Source: ZC4RG29 sp032907565
GTDB lineage: Bacteria > Bacteroidota > Bacteroidia > Cytophagales > Cyclobacteriaceae
Length of the DNA stretch: 64,000 nucleotides
Direction: 5' to 3'
Assembly (NCBI GenBank): GCA_032907565.1
Contig: JAJJPK010000148.1
Coordinates: 29,171-93,170, forward strand
Below, piece after piece: positions 34,496 through 42,572 of the stretch. The notes beneath the pieces are model-generated. The model was given only the letters and a program-made list of their open reading frames with translations, ran no database searches and had not been told where the DNA came from. The position numbers and the translations under genes are program-made. The first letter of the stretch is position 1; each line of letters begins with the position of its first letter.

Positions 34496-34525
34496 TTTGG
34501 TCTTATGACGCATAATTTATCTTTA
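34496..34525 (+). promoter_or_regulatory. Putative Bacteroidota promoter for the DUF6452/DUF6048 pair
   Basis: TTTG (34496-34499), an 18-base spacer and TATCTTTA (34518-34525, one mismatch to TAnnTTTG) lie 15 bases before the ATG at 34540. Confidence 0.45.
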
Positions 34526-34539
34526 CCCCGCGTTTTAGC

Positions 34540-35748
34540 ATGATCAGAAAGGTAGCCCAGTATTCATTTTTTGCCCTATTGGCAGTCTCATGCCTGGATA
34601 AACCGGATTGCTACAATCTGAACAACAACGTGATTGGCATCTCGTTCCGAAAAATAGCCGACAACCGGGCCGATACCGTAGCGCTGCTCGGTATCACCGT
34701 TAATGGCACCGACAGCGTATTTTATCCGGACGTTCTCGCCACGGGCCTGGAACTGCCCCTGGATGTACTTTCGGCAGAATCCAACGTGTCTTTTCAGTTT
34801 CTCGGCATATCCGGGCCCGTCGTAAGAAACCTTCGAACAACATATACGTCGATGGCGCAGTTCGTATCGGAAGACTGCGGTCGGCGCTTTATCGTCTCCG
34901 GACTGCATCTGGAGGATCACGATTTTGATTCGGTTCGTTTGGTGAATGACCAGCCCGGAAGGGAGCCTACGACCAACTATATTATCTACCGCTGCCCGAT
35001 AACCGATAGGATGAAAGTCAGCTTTCGCCAACTTGGGTGGGATAGCGATAGTCTCGGTACGCCGTTGAATGTTTTTGTCGATGGCATCACTTCGGATTTT
35101 TCACCAATTGTGGCGCCCCCCACGGCAAGCACCTTCATCCTTCCATTGAATCCGGAATCATCATCCGCTGCATATCATTTTGATTTCACCGAGGGTGAAG
35201 CTGACCTGACAGTGAACTACCGCACGGTAGCATCGACCCGGTATTCGGTGTGCGGGAGCCAGACGTTTTTTACAGACCTTGCTGTCGCGTCTCACAGTTT
35301 TGATAAGGTAATAGTCTTGCGCGATTCTATACACGACCCGGCCGTAACCAATATGCTGTTGCAGCGTTGCCCGGACACGAATCTCATCAAGATTGACTTT
35401 GTTGATCAGCACGGTGATGGCGGGGCATTGGTCGAGTTGGCGCTCAATGGCATCATCACCGATTATATGCCAGGGATATTCTATGAGGGAGAGACCGTGT
35501 CGTCTGTTATCCTTCCGCTGAATGACCAGGCTGATGTTACGCGATTTACTTTCGACCTTGAGACGGGTCCGGTTACCCTTGAAGTCGGATATGCCCGGAC
35601 ACCCGTTGTGCTCCACGGCGTGTGCGACCGTATGGCCATATCCAATATCAGTATTATCTCATCCGGATTTGCTTCTGCACCTGAGGTGCTCGCGTCGGAG
35701 ACTACATTTCCCGTAAACACTACGAACCTTGCGATTATCCCTGACTAG
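34540..35748 (+). CDS. Lipoprotein built of three DUF6452-like units
   Basis: A 402-residue predicted lipoprotein; the lipobox is LAVSC after a short signal (MIRKVAQYSFFALLAVS). Three similar beta-rich units follow (roughly 24-145, 146-265, 266-402). Each begins with a Cys and a basic beta strand (DCYNLNNNVIGISFRK; RCPITDRMKVSFRQ; RCPDTNLIKIDFVD) and has a T-V-x-Y strand and a second Cys near its end (ACx like EDCGRRFIVS, SVCGSQTFF, GVCDRMAIS), followed by HDFDSVRLV/HSFDKVIVL linkers. The single unit resembles DUF6452 of Bacteroidota, which normally occurs once and sits before a DUF6048 outer-membrane gene, as here. Family names are from memory; function unknown. Confidence 0.7.
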   Translation: MIRKVAQYSFFALLAVSCLDKPDCYNLNNNVIGISFRKIADNRADTVALLGITVNGTDSVFYPDVLATGLELPLDVLSAESNVSFQFLGISGPVVRNLRTTYTSMAQFVSEDCGRRFIVSGLHLEDHDFDSVRLVNDQPGREPTTNYIIYRCPITDRMKVSFRQLGWDSDSLGTPLNVFVDGITSDFSPIVAPPTASTFILPLNPESSSAAYHFDFTEGEADLTVNYRTVASTRYSVCGSQTFFTDLAVASHSFDKVIVLRDSIHDPAVTNMLLQRCPDTNLIKIDFVDQHGDGGALVELALNGIITDYMPGIFYEGETVSSVILPLNDQADVTRFTFDLETGPVTLEVGYARTPVVLHGVCDRMAISNISIISSGFASAPEVLASETTFPVNTTNLAIIPD

Positions 35749-36412
35749 CATATTGCTGTTTTGTGCGGGCCTTTCTGTTTTTGCCCAGGAAGACCAAGAG
35801 CGGGATTCCGTAACGATCAGGGATTTCATTCCCAAGGGAATTCGCGTTGGTGCCGATGTGTACGCATTGATTCGCAGCCAATACGACGATCGTTTCACGG
35901 GGGGGGAACTGAATGCAGAAGTGGACGTACACCGTTATTTTCTCGCCGTTGAAATGGGAAACTGGCGGCTCGATATGAACACAGAGAACGCTATGAGCGC
36001 TGATCCCGCCGTATACGCCAACCAGGGGACTTACCTGAGAATAGGTGCCGACATGAATTTTATTCCTCGTGACACCCACGGAAACGTCCTGTTTTTTGGA
36101 GCGCGATACGGCCGGTCAATATTTTCAGAATCTCTGACTACCACAGTTAACGACCCTGTGTGGGGTTCACGCGATGTGCAGTTCGATACGGAAGATGCAA
36201 ATGCCCGTTGGTTTGAGATCACGGGCGGCCTTCGCGTGAGGTTGTGGAAAGTGGTGTGGCTGGGCTACACCGCTCGTTTCAAATTTGGCCTCGCAACAAA
36301 CGGAACAGGCAACATGGAGCCGCACGATGTTCCGGGATACGGGAGCAATGAAAAGAATTCAACGTGGGGATTTAATTATCTCGTGCTTGTAAGCCTGCCG
36401 TTGAGGAAATGA
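35729..36412 (+). CDS. Outer-membrane beta-barrel protein, DUF6048-like
   Basis: A 227-residue protein with a signal peptide (MRLSLTSILLFCAGLSVFAQ) and a barrel-like body: IRVGADVYALIRSQYDD, GGELNAEVDVHRYFLAVEMG, TYLRIGADMNFI, NVLFFGARYGRSIFSESL, VWLGYTARFKFGL, ending WGFNYLVLVSLPL. This matches the DUF6048 type of outer-membrane protein that accompanies DUF6452 genes. The frame has no ATG; TTG at 35729 is the only standard start and yields the complete signal peptide, overlapping the upstream gene by 20 bases, so translation is probably coupled. Confidence 0.75.
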   Translation: MRLSLTSILLFCAGLSVFAQEDQERDSVTIRDFIPKGIRVGADVYALIRSQYDDRFTGGELNAEVDVHRYFLAVEMGNWRLDMNTENAMSADPAVYANQGTYLRIGADMNFIPRDTHGNVLFFGARYGRSIFSESLTTTVNDPVWGSRDVQFDTEDANARWFEITGGLRVRLWKVVWLGYTARFKFGLATNGTGNMEPHDVPGYGSNEKNSTWGFNYLVLVSLPLRK

Positions 36413-36437
36413 GAGTGATTGTGAGAGATTATACGGA

Positions 36438-37397
36438 TCACCGATTGCTGAACAACGACTCCACAAAGGCCATCTTATCGAATACCTGCAGATCGTCGAC
36501 CTTTTCGCCGACGCCAATGTATTTTACCGGGATCTTGAATTCATCAGAGATACCGATAACGACGCCGCCTTTGGCAGTGCCGTCCAGCTTGGTGATGGCC
36601 AGCGCCGTGACGTCCGTAGCCTTGGTGAACTCGCGGGCCTGCACGACGGCGTTCTGACCCGTGCTCCCGTCGAGTACGAGCAACACCTCGTGGGGTGCCT
36701 CGGGTATCACCTTTTGCATGACACGGCGGATCTTGGATAACTCCTGCATCAGGTTGACCTTCGTGTGAAGGCGTCCCGCCGTATCGATGATGGCCACGTC
36801 GGCGTTTGAGTCAACCGCTGCCTTAACGGTGTCGTAGGCTACGGCAGAGGGGTCGGTGTTCATGCCGCGCGCGACTACGGGCACGCCGACGCGCTCGCCC
36901 CACAGCTTGAGCTGATCCACGGCCGCTGCGCGAAACGTATCGGCCGCGCCAAGGATAACCGACTTGCCCATCCTGGTAAACTGTGCGGCGAGCTTTCCGA
37001 TGGTTGTGGTCTTACCCACGCCATTGACGCCAACCACCATGATAACGTACGGTTTAACACCTTCCGGGAGCACAATGCCCTTGGCGTCAGACGTATTATT
37101 TTCGGCCAGAAGTGCTGCGGTTTCTTCTTTGAGAATGCGATCGAGTTCAGCGGTGCCGAGATATTTATCACGCGCTACGCGCTTCTGGATCCTGTCAATA
37201 ATCTTCAGCGTGGTTTCCACACCCACGTCGCTGGAAACGAGAACCTCTTCGAGGTTGTCTAGTACCTCATCATCGACGGTCGACTTGCCGGCGATAGCTT
37301 TGCCGAGACGGGAGAAAAAACTCTGCTTGGACTTATCCAGGCCTTTGTCCAGTTGTTCCTTCTTTTCCCTCGAAAACAGATTTCCCAATAACGACAT
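36438..37397 (-). CDS. ftsY: Signal recognition particle receptor FtsY
   Basis: GTPase that docks SRP-bound ribosomes at the inner membrane. The 319-residue protein has a short N domain (LFSREKKEQLDKGL...RLGKAIAGKSTVDDEVLDNLEEVLVSSDVG) without the long acidic A domain, and the G domain with P-loop GVNGVGKTTTIGKLA, DTFRAAAVDQL, DTAGRLHTK and TKLDGTAKGG, ending in GVGEKVDDLQVFD. It is downstream of the L28/L33/DUF4295 operon but a terminator separates them. Confidence 0.97.
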   Translation of the reverse strand: MSLLGNLFSREKKEQLDKGLDKSKQSFFSRLGKAIAGKSTVDDEVLDNLEEVLVSSDVGVETTLKIIDRIQKRVARDKYLGTAELDRILKEETAALLAENNTSDAKGIVLPEGVKPYVIMVVGVNGVGKTTTIGKLAAQFTRMGKSVILGAADTFRAAAVDQLKLWGERVGVPVVARGMNTDPSAVAYDTVKAAVDSNADVAIIDTAGRLHTKVNLMQELSKIRRVMQKVIPEAPHEVLLVLDGSTGQNAVVQAREFTKATDVTALAITKLDGTAKGGVVIGISDEFKIPVKYIGVGEKVDDLQVFDKMAFVESLFSNR

Positions 37398-37433
37398 GCG
37401 ATGTGCTTAAATGTGATTCGGGTGTGCGGCAGG

Positions 37434-37465
37434 GCAAAAAAACAAGAAGTCCCATCAGGGACTTC
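37434..37465 (-). terminator. Intrinsic terminator of the rpmB operon
   Basis: On the minus strand GAAGTCCC-TGAT-GGGACTTC (37465-37446, eight perfect pairs) is followed by TTGTTTTTTTG. It lies 25 bases after the DUF4295 stop and 37 bases before the ftsY start, so it should separate ribosomal-protein transcription from ftsY. Confidence 0.9.
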
Positions 37466-37489
37466 ACGACAAAGCAATTTTCCTTGGGA

Positions 37490-37645
37490 TTATTTCTTGG
37501 CCAGCGTCTCCTTAACGAGCTCTACAGGCACAATTTCTTCCCTGAATACGTATGCGCCAGTTTTCTCGGAACGCATGGCGCGGATCACCTTAGCATAGTT
37601 CTTCCCACCAACCTTCTTCAGCGACGCAACAACTTTCTTAGCCAT
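37490..37645 (-). CDS. DUF4295-type small basic protein
   Basis: A 51-residue lysine-rich protein: MAKKVVASLKKVGGKNYAKV, then IRAMRSEKTGAYVFREEIVP and a VELVKETLAKK tail. It corresponds to DUF4295, a Bacteroidota-only small protein encoded directly after the L33 gene. Its size, charge and fixed place in a ribosomal operon suggest a ribosome-associated role, but none is shown. It ends the operon, 25 bases before the terminator. Confidence 0.9.
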   Translation of the reverse strand: MAKKVVASLKKVGGKNYAKVIRAMRSEKTGAYVFREEIVPVELVKETLAKK

Positions 37646-37674
37646 GGTATATCGTCAATAATGTGTGTGAAACC

Positions 37675-37857
37675 TTATTTGATCTCTTTGTGAATCGTGT
37701 ACTTCTTGAGAATCGGGTTGTACTTTTTCAACTCGAGTCTTTCGGTCGTGTTCTTCCGGTTCTTGGTGGTAATATACCGGCTCATTCCGGGCATACCGGA
37801 ATTCTTGTGCTCCGTGCACTCGAGGATTACCTGTACCCTATTGCCTTTTTTAGCCAT
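37675..37857 (-). CDS. rpmG: 50S ribosomal protein L33
   Basis: A 60-residue ribosomal protein with the family sequence MAKKGNRVQVILECTEHK, TKNRKNTTERLELKKY and a KKYTIHKEIK end. The only cysteine is in ECTEHK, so this is the zinc-free (C-minus-like) form lacking the CxxC pairs. It lies 27 bases after rpmB and 29 bases before the DUF4295 gene, in one operon. Confidence 0.96.
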   Translation of the reverse strand: MAKKGNRVQVILECTEHKNSGMPGMSRYITTKNRKNTTERLELKKYNPILKKYTIHKEIK

Positions 37858-37884
37858 ATCCTTTCCTTTTTAAGCTTCCAGTAA

Positions 37885-38124
37885 CTAAACCGAAAGGAGG
37901 CCCTTTTGGCGGGCTTCTTTCAATACAGCGTAAATACCATGCTTGTTGATGGTCTTGATCGCCTTCGTGGACACCTTCAAAGTGATCCAACGACCTTCCT
38001 CAGGGACGTAAAACCGCTTAACCTGCAAGTTAGGGTAAAAACGCCGCTTCGTCTTGTTGTTGGCGTGCGAAACGTTATTGCCCACCCTGGGCCTTTTTCC
38101 TGTAATCTGACAAACTCGTGCCAT
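37885..38124 (-). CDS. rpmB: 50S ribosomal protein L28
   Basis: A 79-residue ribosomal protein: MARVCQITGKRPRVGNNVSHANNKTKRRFYPNLQ, RWITLKVSTKAIKTINKHG and a C terminus LKEARQKGLLSV. It is the first gene of the rpmB-rpmG-DUF4295 operon. An AGGAG just upstream of the ATG is a rare Shine-Dalgarno-like match, and the leader holds an inverted repeat CCCTTTT-CC-AAAAGGG (38155-38140) that might serve in autoregulation. Confidence 0.97.
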   Translation of the reverse strand: MARVCQITGKRPRVGNNVSHANNKTKRRFYPNLQVKRFYVPEEGRWITLKVSTKAIKTINKHGIYAVLKEARQKGLLSV

Positions 38125-38159
38125 AATCTCCTGGTTTCCCCCTTTTGGAAAAGGGACTG

Positions 38160-38191
38160 CAAATATCGCGAAAACCCCCTCAATTATCCAA
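38160..38191 (-). promoter_or_regulatory. Putative promoter of the rpmB operon
   Basis: Minus-strand TTGG (38191-38188), a 20-base spacer and GATATTTG (38167-38160, one mismatch to TAnnTTTG) precede rpmB by 35 bases. It lies just outside the 3' end of the HAD phosphatase gene. Confidence 0.4.
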
Positions 38192-38204
38192 CCGGGCGAG
38201 CAAA

Positions 38205-38867
38205 TTATCGCTGGATTTGGAGTTCAGCAATAAGCTCGAGCGGTTCCAGGCCGCGGAAATCGTCGATAACCCGATCGACCGGTGGAAATTCTTCGCTTGT
38301 ATGCGTCGTGGTGATCCCGATCACCCGGCAGCCAGCGGCCGTGGCCGAGAGAACGCCCGAAATCGAATCCTCGAAGACGATACACCGGGATGGTGGCATG
38401 TTAAGGGCTTCAGCCGTCTTGAGGTAGATTTCGGGGTCAGGCTTTCCCCGGCTTACGAACGATTCGTCGAGGATTACGTCAAAATACGACGCAGTGCCCG
38501 TCTTTTCGAGTGTGAAATCGACGTTGGCGCGCGGCGCAGAGGTAGCGATCGCACGTGGTATCCCTTCTGCCCTGAGCTTATCCAGGAAGTCGATAAGGCC
38601 CTCTACCGGGCGGATGTGTGGGGCATACAGTTCGCGGTACAGCGCCTCCTTCTCCTTCGCGTACCGGGCGATCGCCTCCGGATCAGCGGTCCCGAAGAGC
38701 TGCGGAATCCAGTCTTTGTTGGTCCGCCCGAATATCGTGTTCCTCAGATCCTCCTCCGTAAGCCGGAACCCGTGGCGCTCGCTGAACTGTCGTAAGGCGA
38801 TTTCGTGATAGGGATTGCTGTCTGCAATGACCCCGTCCATATCGAAAATGAAGGCAAACGGATGCAT
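38205..38867 (-). CDS. HAD-family hydrolase (beta-phosphoglucomutase-like phosphatase)
   Basis: A 220-residue haloacid-dehalogenase-type phosphatase or phosphomutase. Motif I is FDMDGVIADSNPYHE, with the nucleophile Asp; motif II is IATSAPRANVDF; motif III/IV is SRGKPDPEIYLKTAEAL and IVFEDSISGVLSATAAG. The four-helix cap after motif I fits subfamily IA, close to beta-phosphoglucomutase and small sugar-phosphate phosphatases; the substrate cannot be read from sequence. The start at 38867 (MHPFAFIFDMDG) is chosen because an upstream in-frame start adds an unsupported 15-residue extension. Confidence 0.88.
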   Translation of the reverse strand: MHPFAFIFDMDGVIADSNPYHEIALRQFSERHGFRLTEEDLRNTIFGRTNKDWIPQLFGTADPEAIARYAKEKEALYRELYAPHIRPVEGLIDFLDKLRAEGIPRAIATSAPRANVDFTLEKTGTASYFDVILDESFVSRGKPDPEIYLKTAEALNMPPSRCIVFEDSISGVLSATAAGCRVIGITTTHTSEEFPPVDRVIDDFRGLEPLELIAELQIQR

Positions 38868-38922
38868 GGCTGTCGTTTCGTTCCCGCCGGTTTCGGTGGC
38901 AAAATAGCCCAAGTAGCAGGAA

Positions 38923-41127
38923 TCAAAAAATAACCAGCCGGCGGGTGTAGTTGAGGTTGCCCACCGTGACGCGAAGGAGGTACAGTCCTGACGCTACGCG
39001 CGGCAGGGGAAGCACGTGGTCCCGGAATGGCTCAACAACCACGGGTACGGTCAACTCCTGCCCGAGCAGGGACACAAGCTGGACAACAACCTCCCGGTCC
39101 GTCCGCACTATAATCCCTTCTGAGGCACGGGCGGGGTTGGGGAACACGGCGACCAGCGGCTCGGTGGAGGGGGGAGGTCCGGCGTCGTTTCTCAAAATGC
39201 TCATTCCGCCGAGCAACGTGCCGATGGCAATTACACGCTGAGTTCCCTCGAACAGCCGCGCCGCCGTAGGCCAGATGCGGCCGCCGAGATTTCGTTCTGC
39301 GTACGCGTCGGCGAATTGGTCATAGACGATTTCGCTGATGAGTTCCACTTCCTGACCCGTCTGGCGATAATCGCTCACAATGCCTAGTCGCCCGTACTGG
39401 TCACCGATTATCAGGTCGACCTTGCCGTCGTCGTTCAGATCGGCGGTGTGTACTGCCAGGCTTTGCCGCTCAACACTGGGCCCAAAACCGAGGTAGTCGG
39501 CCTGCTCTAGCGTCACATTGATGGTGCCCGCAGGCCCACCGTTACGCCAATACTGCAATGAACCGTTTGTCCTTCCAACAATCAGGTCGGGCAGACCGTC
39601 TCCATCAACGTCGGTCATATGAACGTTTTCGGTAAACAGCATGTCGAAGTTGATGGGTAGCGGGGATTGGCCGGAAACGTCGAACCCGGAATTGGATTTG
39701 TTGTGCACTACGTACAATCCTGTGGTCTGGGTGTCCGAACTTGTCGCGGTGAATACAAGGTCGGTCCTGCCGTCGCCGTCGGCGTCGTAGAACTGCGGCT
39801 TGATGTTATAAAAGCCGTGGCTACTGAAGTTGAGATAATCGTCCGTAATTAGTTTGAAGGCCGGAGCCGCACGTGTCCCGACGTTTTGATAAAAGATAAG
39901 CGAGCCCGTTAATTCTCCACCCTTGTTCATTTGACCAATGATGAGGTCCAGGTCGCCGTCGCCGTCCGTATCCATAAATGCCGGTACGGCGCTATCTCCT
40001 ACATCGATCATTTCGCCCTGCAGAAAGTCGTGCTGCTGAAGGTTAAAGACGGGGAGTTCATTCGTCCCGGAGTTAACGTACAGCCAATTGGATTCACGCA
40101 GATTGATCTGTAGGTGGTCCTTCGCAAAGACGTGGGCTGATACGACAAGGTCTACGATGTTGTCGCCGTTCACATCTTCCAGGAATGGGGTGGGATATAG
40201 GGGGAAAACAGCGGGATCGGGTTGAGGGAACAGTACTGCGGAAGAGAAATCCGGATTTTGATTGTCGCCTGTGTTTTCAAGGTAATAGACCTCGTCGCAG
40301 CCTCCGTCGGAAAGTACGAGGTCCTGGTCACCGTCGTTATCGAAGTCGTACGCCAGTAAACCCTTTCCCTCACTGTGCTTTATACGGCCTCCGCCGTGTG
40401 GCTGGCATCCGTCACCACCGAAGGCAAACTCGCCACATCCGCAAGCAAGCACGTTGCCCCAGCGTTGTGTGATGCGTTCAAATTCCAGGGAGTCGCAGGA
40501 GCCATAGCGTTCCTGGCTGAAGTTTTTGTGGAATTCCACACCGCCTTCACCGCTGTAATTTACGGTGAGTATGTCGAGGTCGCCATCGTTATCGATGTCG
40601 GCAATCGCGGGCAGATCGTCGTATTGCAGCTGGAGGTTGATAAGTCCGGAGAAGCCCCTTGTCAGAAGAACGTCACTTTTCGGCAGGCCTTCGCCGGCGA
40701 AAAAGCGGAAGGGCTCCCATTCCAGCGGTCCACCAGGAAGGGTTTGGTTAATGTACACACGAATGCCGAGAATGTCGCCAGTGAAGATGTCCGGTTTGCC
40801 GTCACAATTGAAGTCGCGGAGCAACAGCCAGTTTGAGATGGTAGGGAAGAGCGTCTCGTACTCGGGCGCATAACGATAGCGTTCTCCTTCCCGGATGAGG
40901 GTGATGACCTTGCTCGCCATTCGGTCGAAGACCACCAGATCGGCGACACCATCCTGATTCAGGTCAAGCTTATTATATCCGGCAGCGTTAAGCCCGCCTG
41001 CCCAGGGAAGTTCGTATGCTTTGCCATCGGAGTGGCTGACAGGAATGGACTGATCCAGGCTGTACGTGAATTGCCCGAAGGCCCAGGCCGGACACGCAAA
41101 CAACCCCATCCAAAGTAACCGCTGCAT
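38923..41127 (-). CDS. Secreted FG-GAP/VCBS-repeat protein with type IX secretion sorting domain
   Basis: A 734-residue secreted protein. After a signal peptide (MQRLLWMGLFACPAWAFGQ) come repeated FG-GAP/VCBS calcium-binding units of the form D-x-N-x-D-G-x-x-D-L/I (LDLNQDGVADLVVFD, DFNCDGKPDIFTGD, DIDNDGDLDILTVN, DFDNDGDQDLVLSD, DVNGDNIVDLVVSA, DTDGDGDLDLIIGQ, DADGDGRTDLVFTA, DVDGDGLPDLIVGR, DLNDDGKVDLIIGD), which form a beta-propeller. The last 75 residues (VAVFPNPARASEGIIV ... ASGLYLLRVTVGNLNYTRRLVIF) are a Por/T9SS type A sorting domain, so it should be exported through the type IX system and anchored or released at the surface. Ligand unknown. Confidence 0.9.
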   Translation of the reverse strand: MQRLLWMGLFACPAWAFGQFTYSLDQSIPVSHSDGKAYELPWAGGLNAAGYNKLDLNQDGVADLVVFDRMASKVITLIREGERYRYAPEYETLFPTISNWLLLRDFNCDGKPDIFTGDILGIRVYINQTLPGGPLEWEPFRFFAGEGLPKSDVLLTRGFSGLINLQLQYDDLPAIADIDNDGDLDILTVNYSGEGGVEFHKNFSQERYGSCDSLEFERITQRWGNVLACGCGEFAFGGDGCQPHGGGRIKHSEGKGLLAYDFDNDGDQDLVLSDGGCDEVYYLENTGDNQNPDFSSAVLFPQPDPAVFPLYPTPFLEDVNGDNIVDLVVSAHVFAKDHLQINLRESNWLYVNSGTNELPVFNLQQHDFLQGEMIDVGDSAVPAFMDTDGDGDLDLIIGQMNKGGELTGSLIFYQNVGTRAAPAFKLITDDYLNFSSHGFYNIKPQFYDADGDGRTDLVFTATSSDTQTTGLYVVHNKSNSGFDVSGQSPLPINFDMLFTENVHMTDVDGDGLPDLIVGRTNGSLQYWRNGGPAGTINVTLEQADYLGFGPSVERQSLAVHTADLNDDGKVDLIIGDQYGRLGIVSDYRQTGQEVELISEIVYDQFADAYAERNLGGRIWPTAARLFEGTQRVIAIGTLLGGMSILRNDAGPPPSTEPLVAVFPNPARASEGIIVRTDREVVVQLVSLLGQELTVPVVVEPFRDHVLPLPRVASGLYLLRVTVGNLNYTRRLVIF

Positions 41128-41173
41128 GCAATATTCTTTCGTATCCCAATAACGCAGGCCCGTGCCAACCTGT

Positions 41174-41191
41174 TATCTTGCCTGCAAGATA
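41174..41191. promoter_or_regulatory. Inverted repeat in the divergent region upstream of murF
   Basis: TATCTTGC-CT-GCAAGATA is a perfect inverted repeat with 8-base arms, centred 34 bases before the murF ATG. The left arm resembles a -7 element (TATCTTGC versus TAnnTTTG). It may be an operator over the murF promoter or a leader hairpin. Confidence 0.4.
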
Positions 41192-41215
41192 GTTAGCAGA
41201 ACGCAACCGAGTGCA

Positions 41216-42511
41216 ATGCGCATCCCCGAGCTGTACAGTAAATTCCTGTCGTCCGCAGGCATTTCTACCGATACGCGCAGTATTGCGCCAGGATCCATGT
41301 TCTTCGCCCTGCGGGGGGACCGTTTCAATGCTAATGAGTTCGCCGCAGAGGCGCTGACCAAGGGGGCAAGCTATGCCGTCGTAGACCAGGCTGAATTTGC
41401 AAAGGGCAAGAGCTATATTCTCGTCCCGGACACGCTGGAGGCGTTGCAGAAGCTGGCCCGGTTCCACCGCGACCGGCTCGAGATTCCGGTTCTCGCGCTA
41501 ACGGGTTCCAATGGTAAGACGACAACCAAGGAACTGATCCATGCGATACTTTCCCGGCGTTTCAAGGTTCATGCCACGCGCGGCAACCTTAACAACCATA
41601 TCGGCGTGCCGCTCACCGTGCTCAGCGTTAAACCTCACCACGAAATTGCCGTCGTGGAAATGGGAGCCAACCACGTGGGCGAGATCGCCATGCTTTGCGG
41701 CATCGCCGACCCAACGCACGGTTTGATTACGAATATCGGTCGGGCACATATCGGGTTGTTCGGCGGGATTGAGCAGATCGCGCGTGCCAAAGGAGAACTG
41801 TACGACCACCTGGCTGCGCGCAATGGCGTGGTCTTTATCAACTCGGGTAATGACTTGCTGACTGGAATGGCGAAAAAGTTTAAGTCGACGGTGACATACC
41901 CCGCAGTTGGCGACTTTTACTCCGCGCAATTGGTTGACGCTGATCCCTACGTCAGGTTAGTCGCCGACAATGGCCAGGAGGTGGCGACCCAACTTATTGG
42001 CGCCTATAACTTTGAAAATCTGGCTGCAGCCCTGTGTGTGGGCAAATATTTTGGTGTGGATCCTGAAGAGGCAAATGCAGCCGTAGCCACGTACCGTCCT
42101 GAAAACATGCGATCGCAGGTGGTGCAGAAAGGCAGCAATACCATAATCCTCGACGCCTACAATGCCAACCCCAGCTCTATGCATGCGGCGATCGAAAACC
42201 TTCTGGCCATGCGCGGCGAAAGAAAGATTCTCATCCTGGGTGATATGTTTGAACTGGGTGATGAAAGCGAAAGGGAACACAGACTCCTGGCAACGACAAT
42301 AAACCGACACGGGTTCAGGGAAGTTTACTTATGTGGAAATCTGATGGCAGTAGCGGCAGAAGAAATCCCGCAGGCGCATTACTTCCCCAACAAGGCGGAT
42401 CTCATCCGTGCGTTGCAATCGACAGAGATCGATAACGCGGTTATCCTCATCAAAGCCTCCCGTGGTATCGGGCTGGAAGAGGTTGTCGAATATATCGGCC
42501 AGGCATCGTAA
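41216..42511 (+). CDS. murF: UDP-N-acetylmuramoyl-tripeptide-D-alanyl-D-alanine ligase
   Basis: Last cytoplasmic ligase of peptidoglycan precursor synthesis, adding D-Ala-D-Ala to the UDP-MurNAc tripeptide. The 431-residue protein has the substrate-binding N domain (STDTRSIAPGSMFFALRGDRFNANEFA), the ATP-binding loop TGSNGKTTTKE (Lys101), VVEMGANHVGEIA, NIGRAHIGLFGG and the C-terminal YNANPSSMHAAIENL...ILGDMFELGDESEREH. Start at 41216 (MRIPELYSKFLSS); an upstream in-frame GTG would add 18 residues. The other mur ligases are not nearby. Confidence 0.96.
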   Translation: MRIPELYSKFLSSAGISTDTRSIAPGSMFFALRGDRFNANEFAAEALTKGASYAVVDQAEFAKGKSYILVPDTLEALQKLARFHRDRLEIPVLALTGSNGKTTTKELIHAILSRRFKVHATRGNLNNHIGVPLTVLSVKPHHEIAVVEMGANHVGEIAMLCGIADPTHGLITNIGRAHIGLFGGIEQIARAKGELYDHLAARNGVVFINSGNDLLTGMAKKFKSTVTYPAVGDFYSAQLVDADPYVRLVADNGQEVATQLIGAYNFENLAAALCVGKYFGVDPEEANAAVATYRPENMRSQVVQKGSNTIILDAYNANPSSMHAAIENLLAMRGERKILILGDMFELGDESEREHRLLATTINRHGFREVYLCGNLMAVAAEEIPQAHYFPNKADLIRALQSTEIDNAVILIKASRGIGLEEVVEYIGQAS

Positions 42512-42572
42512 CCCGTTATCATGCGCGACGTAAAAAACCAAGATGCCCTGGATAAAATCTATTATTAGTTGA

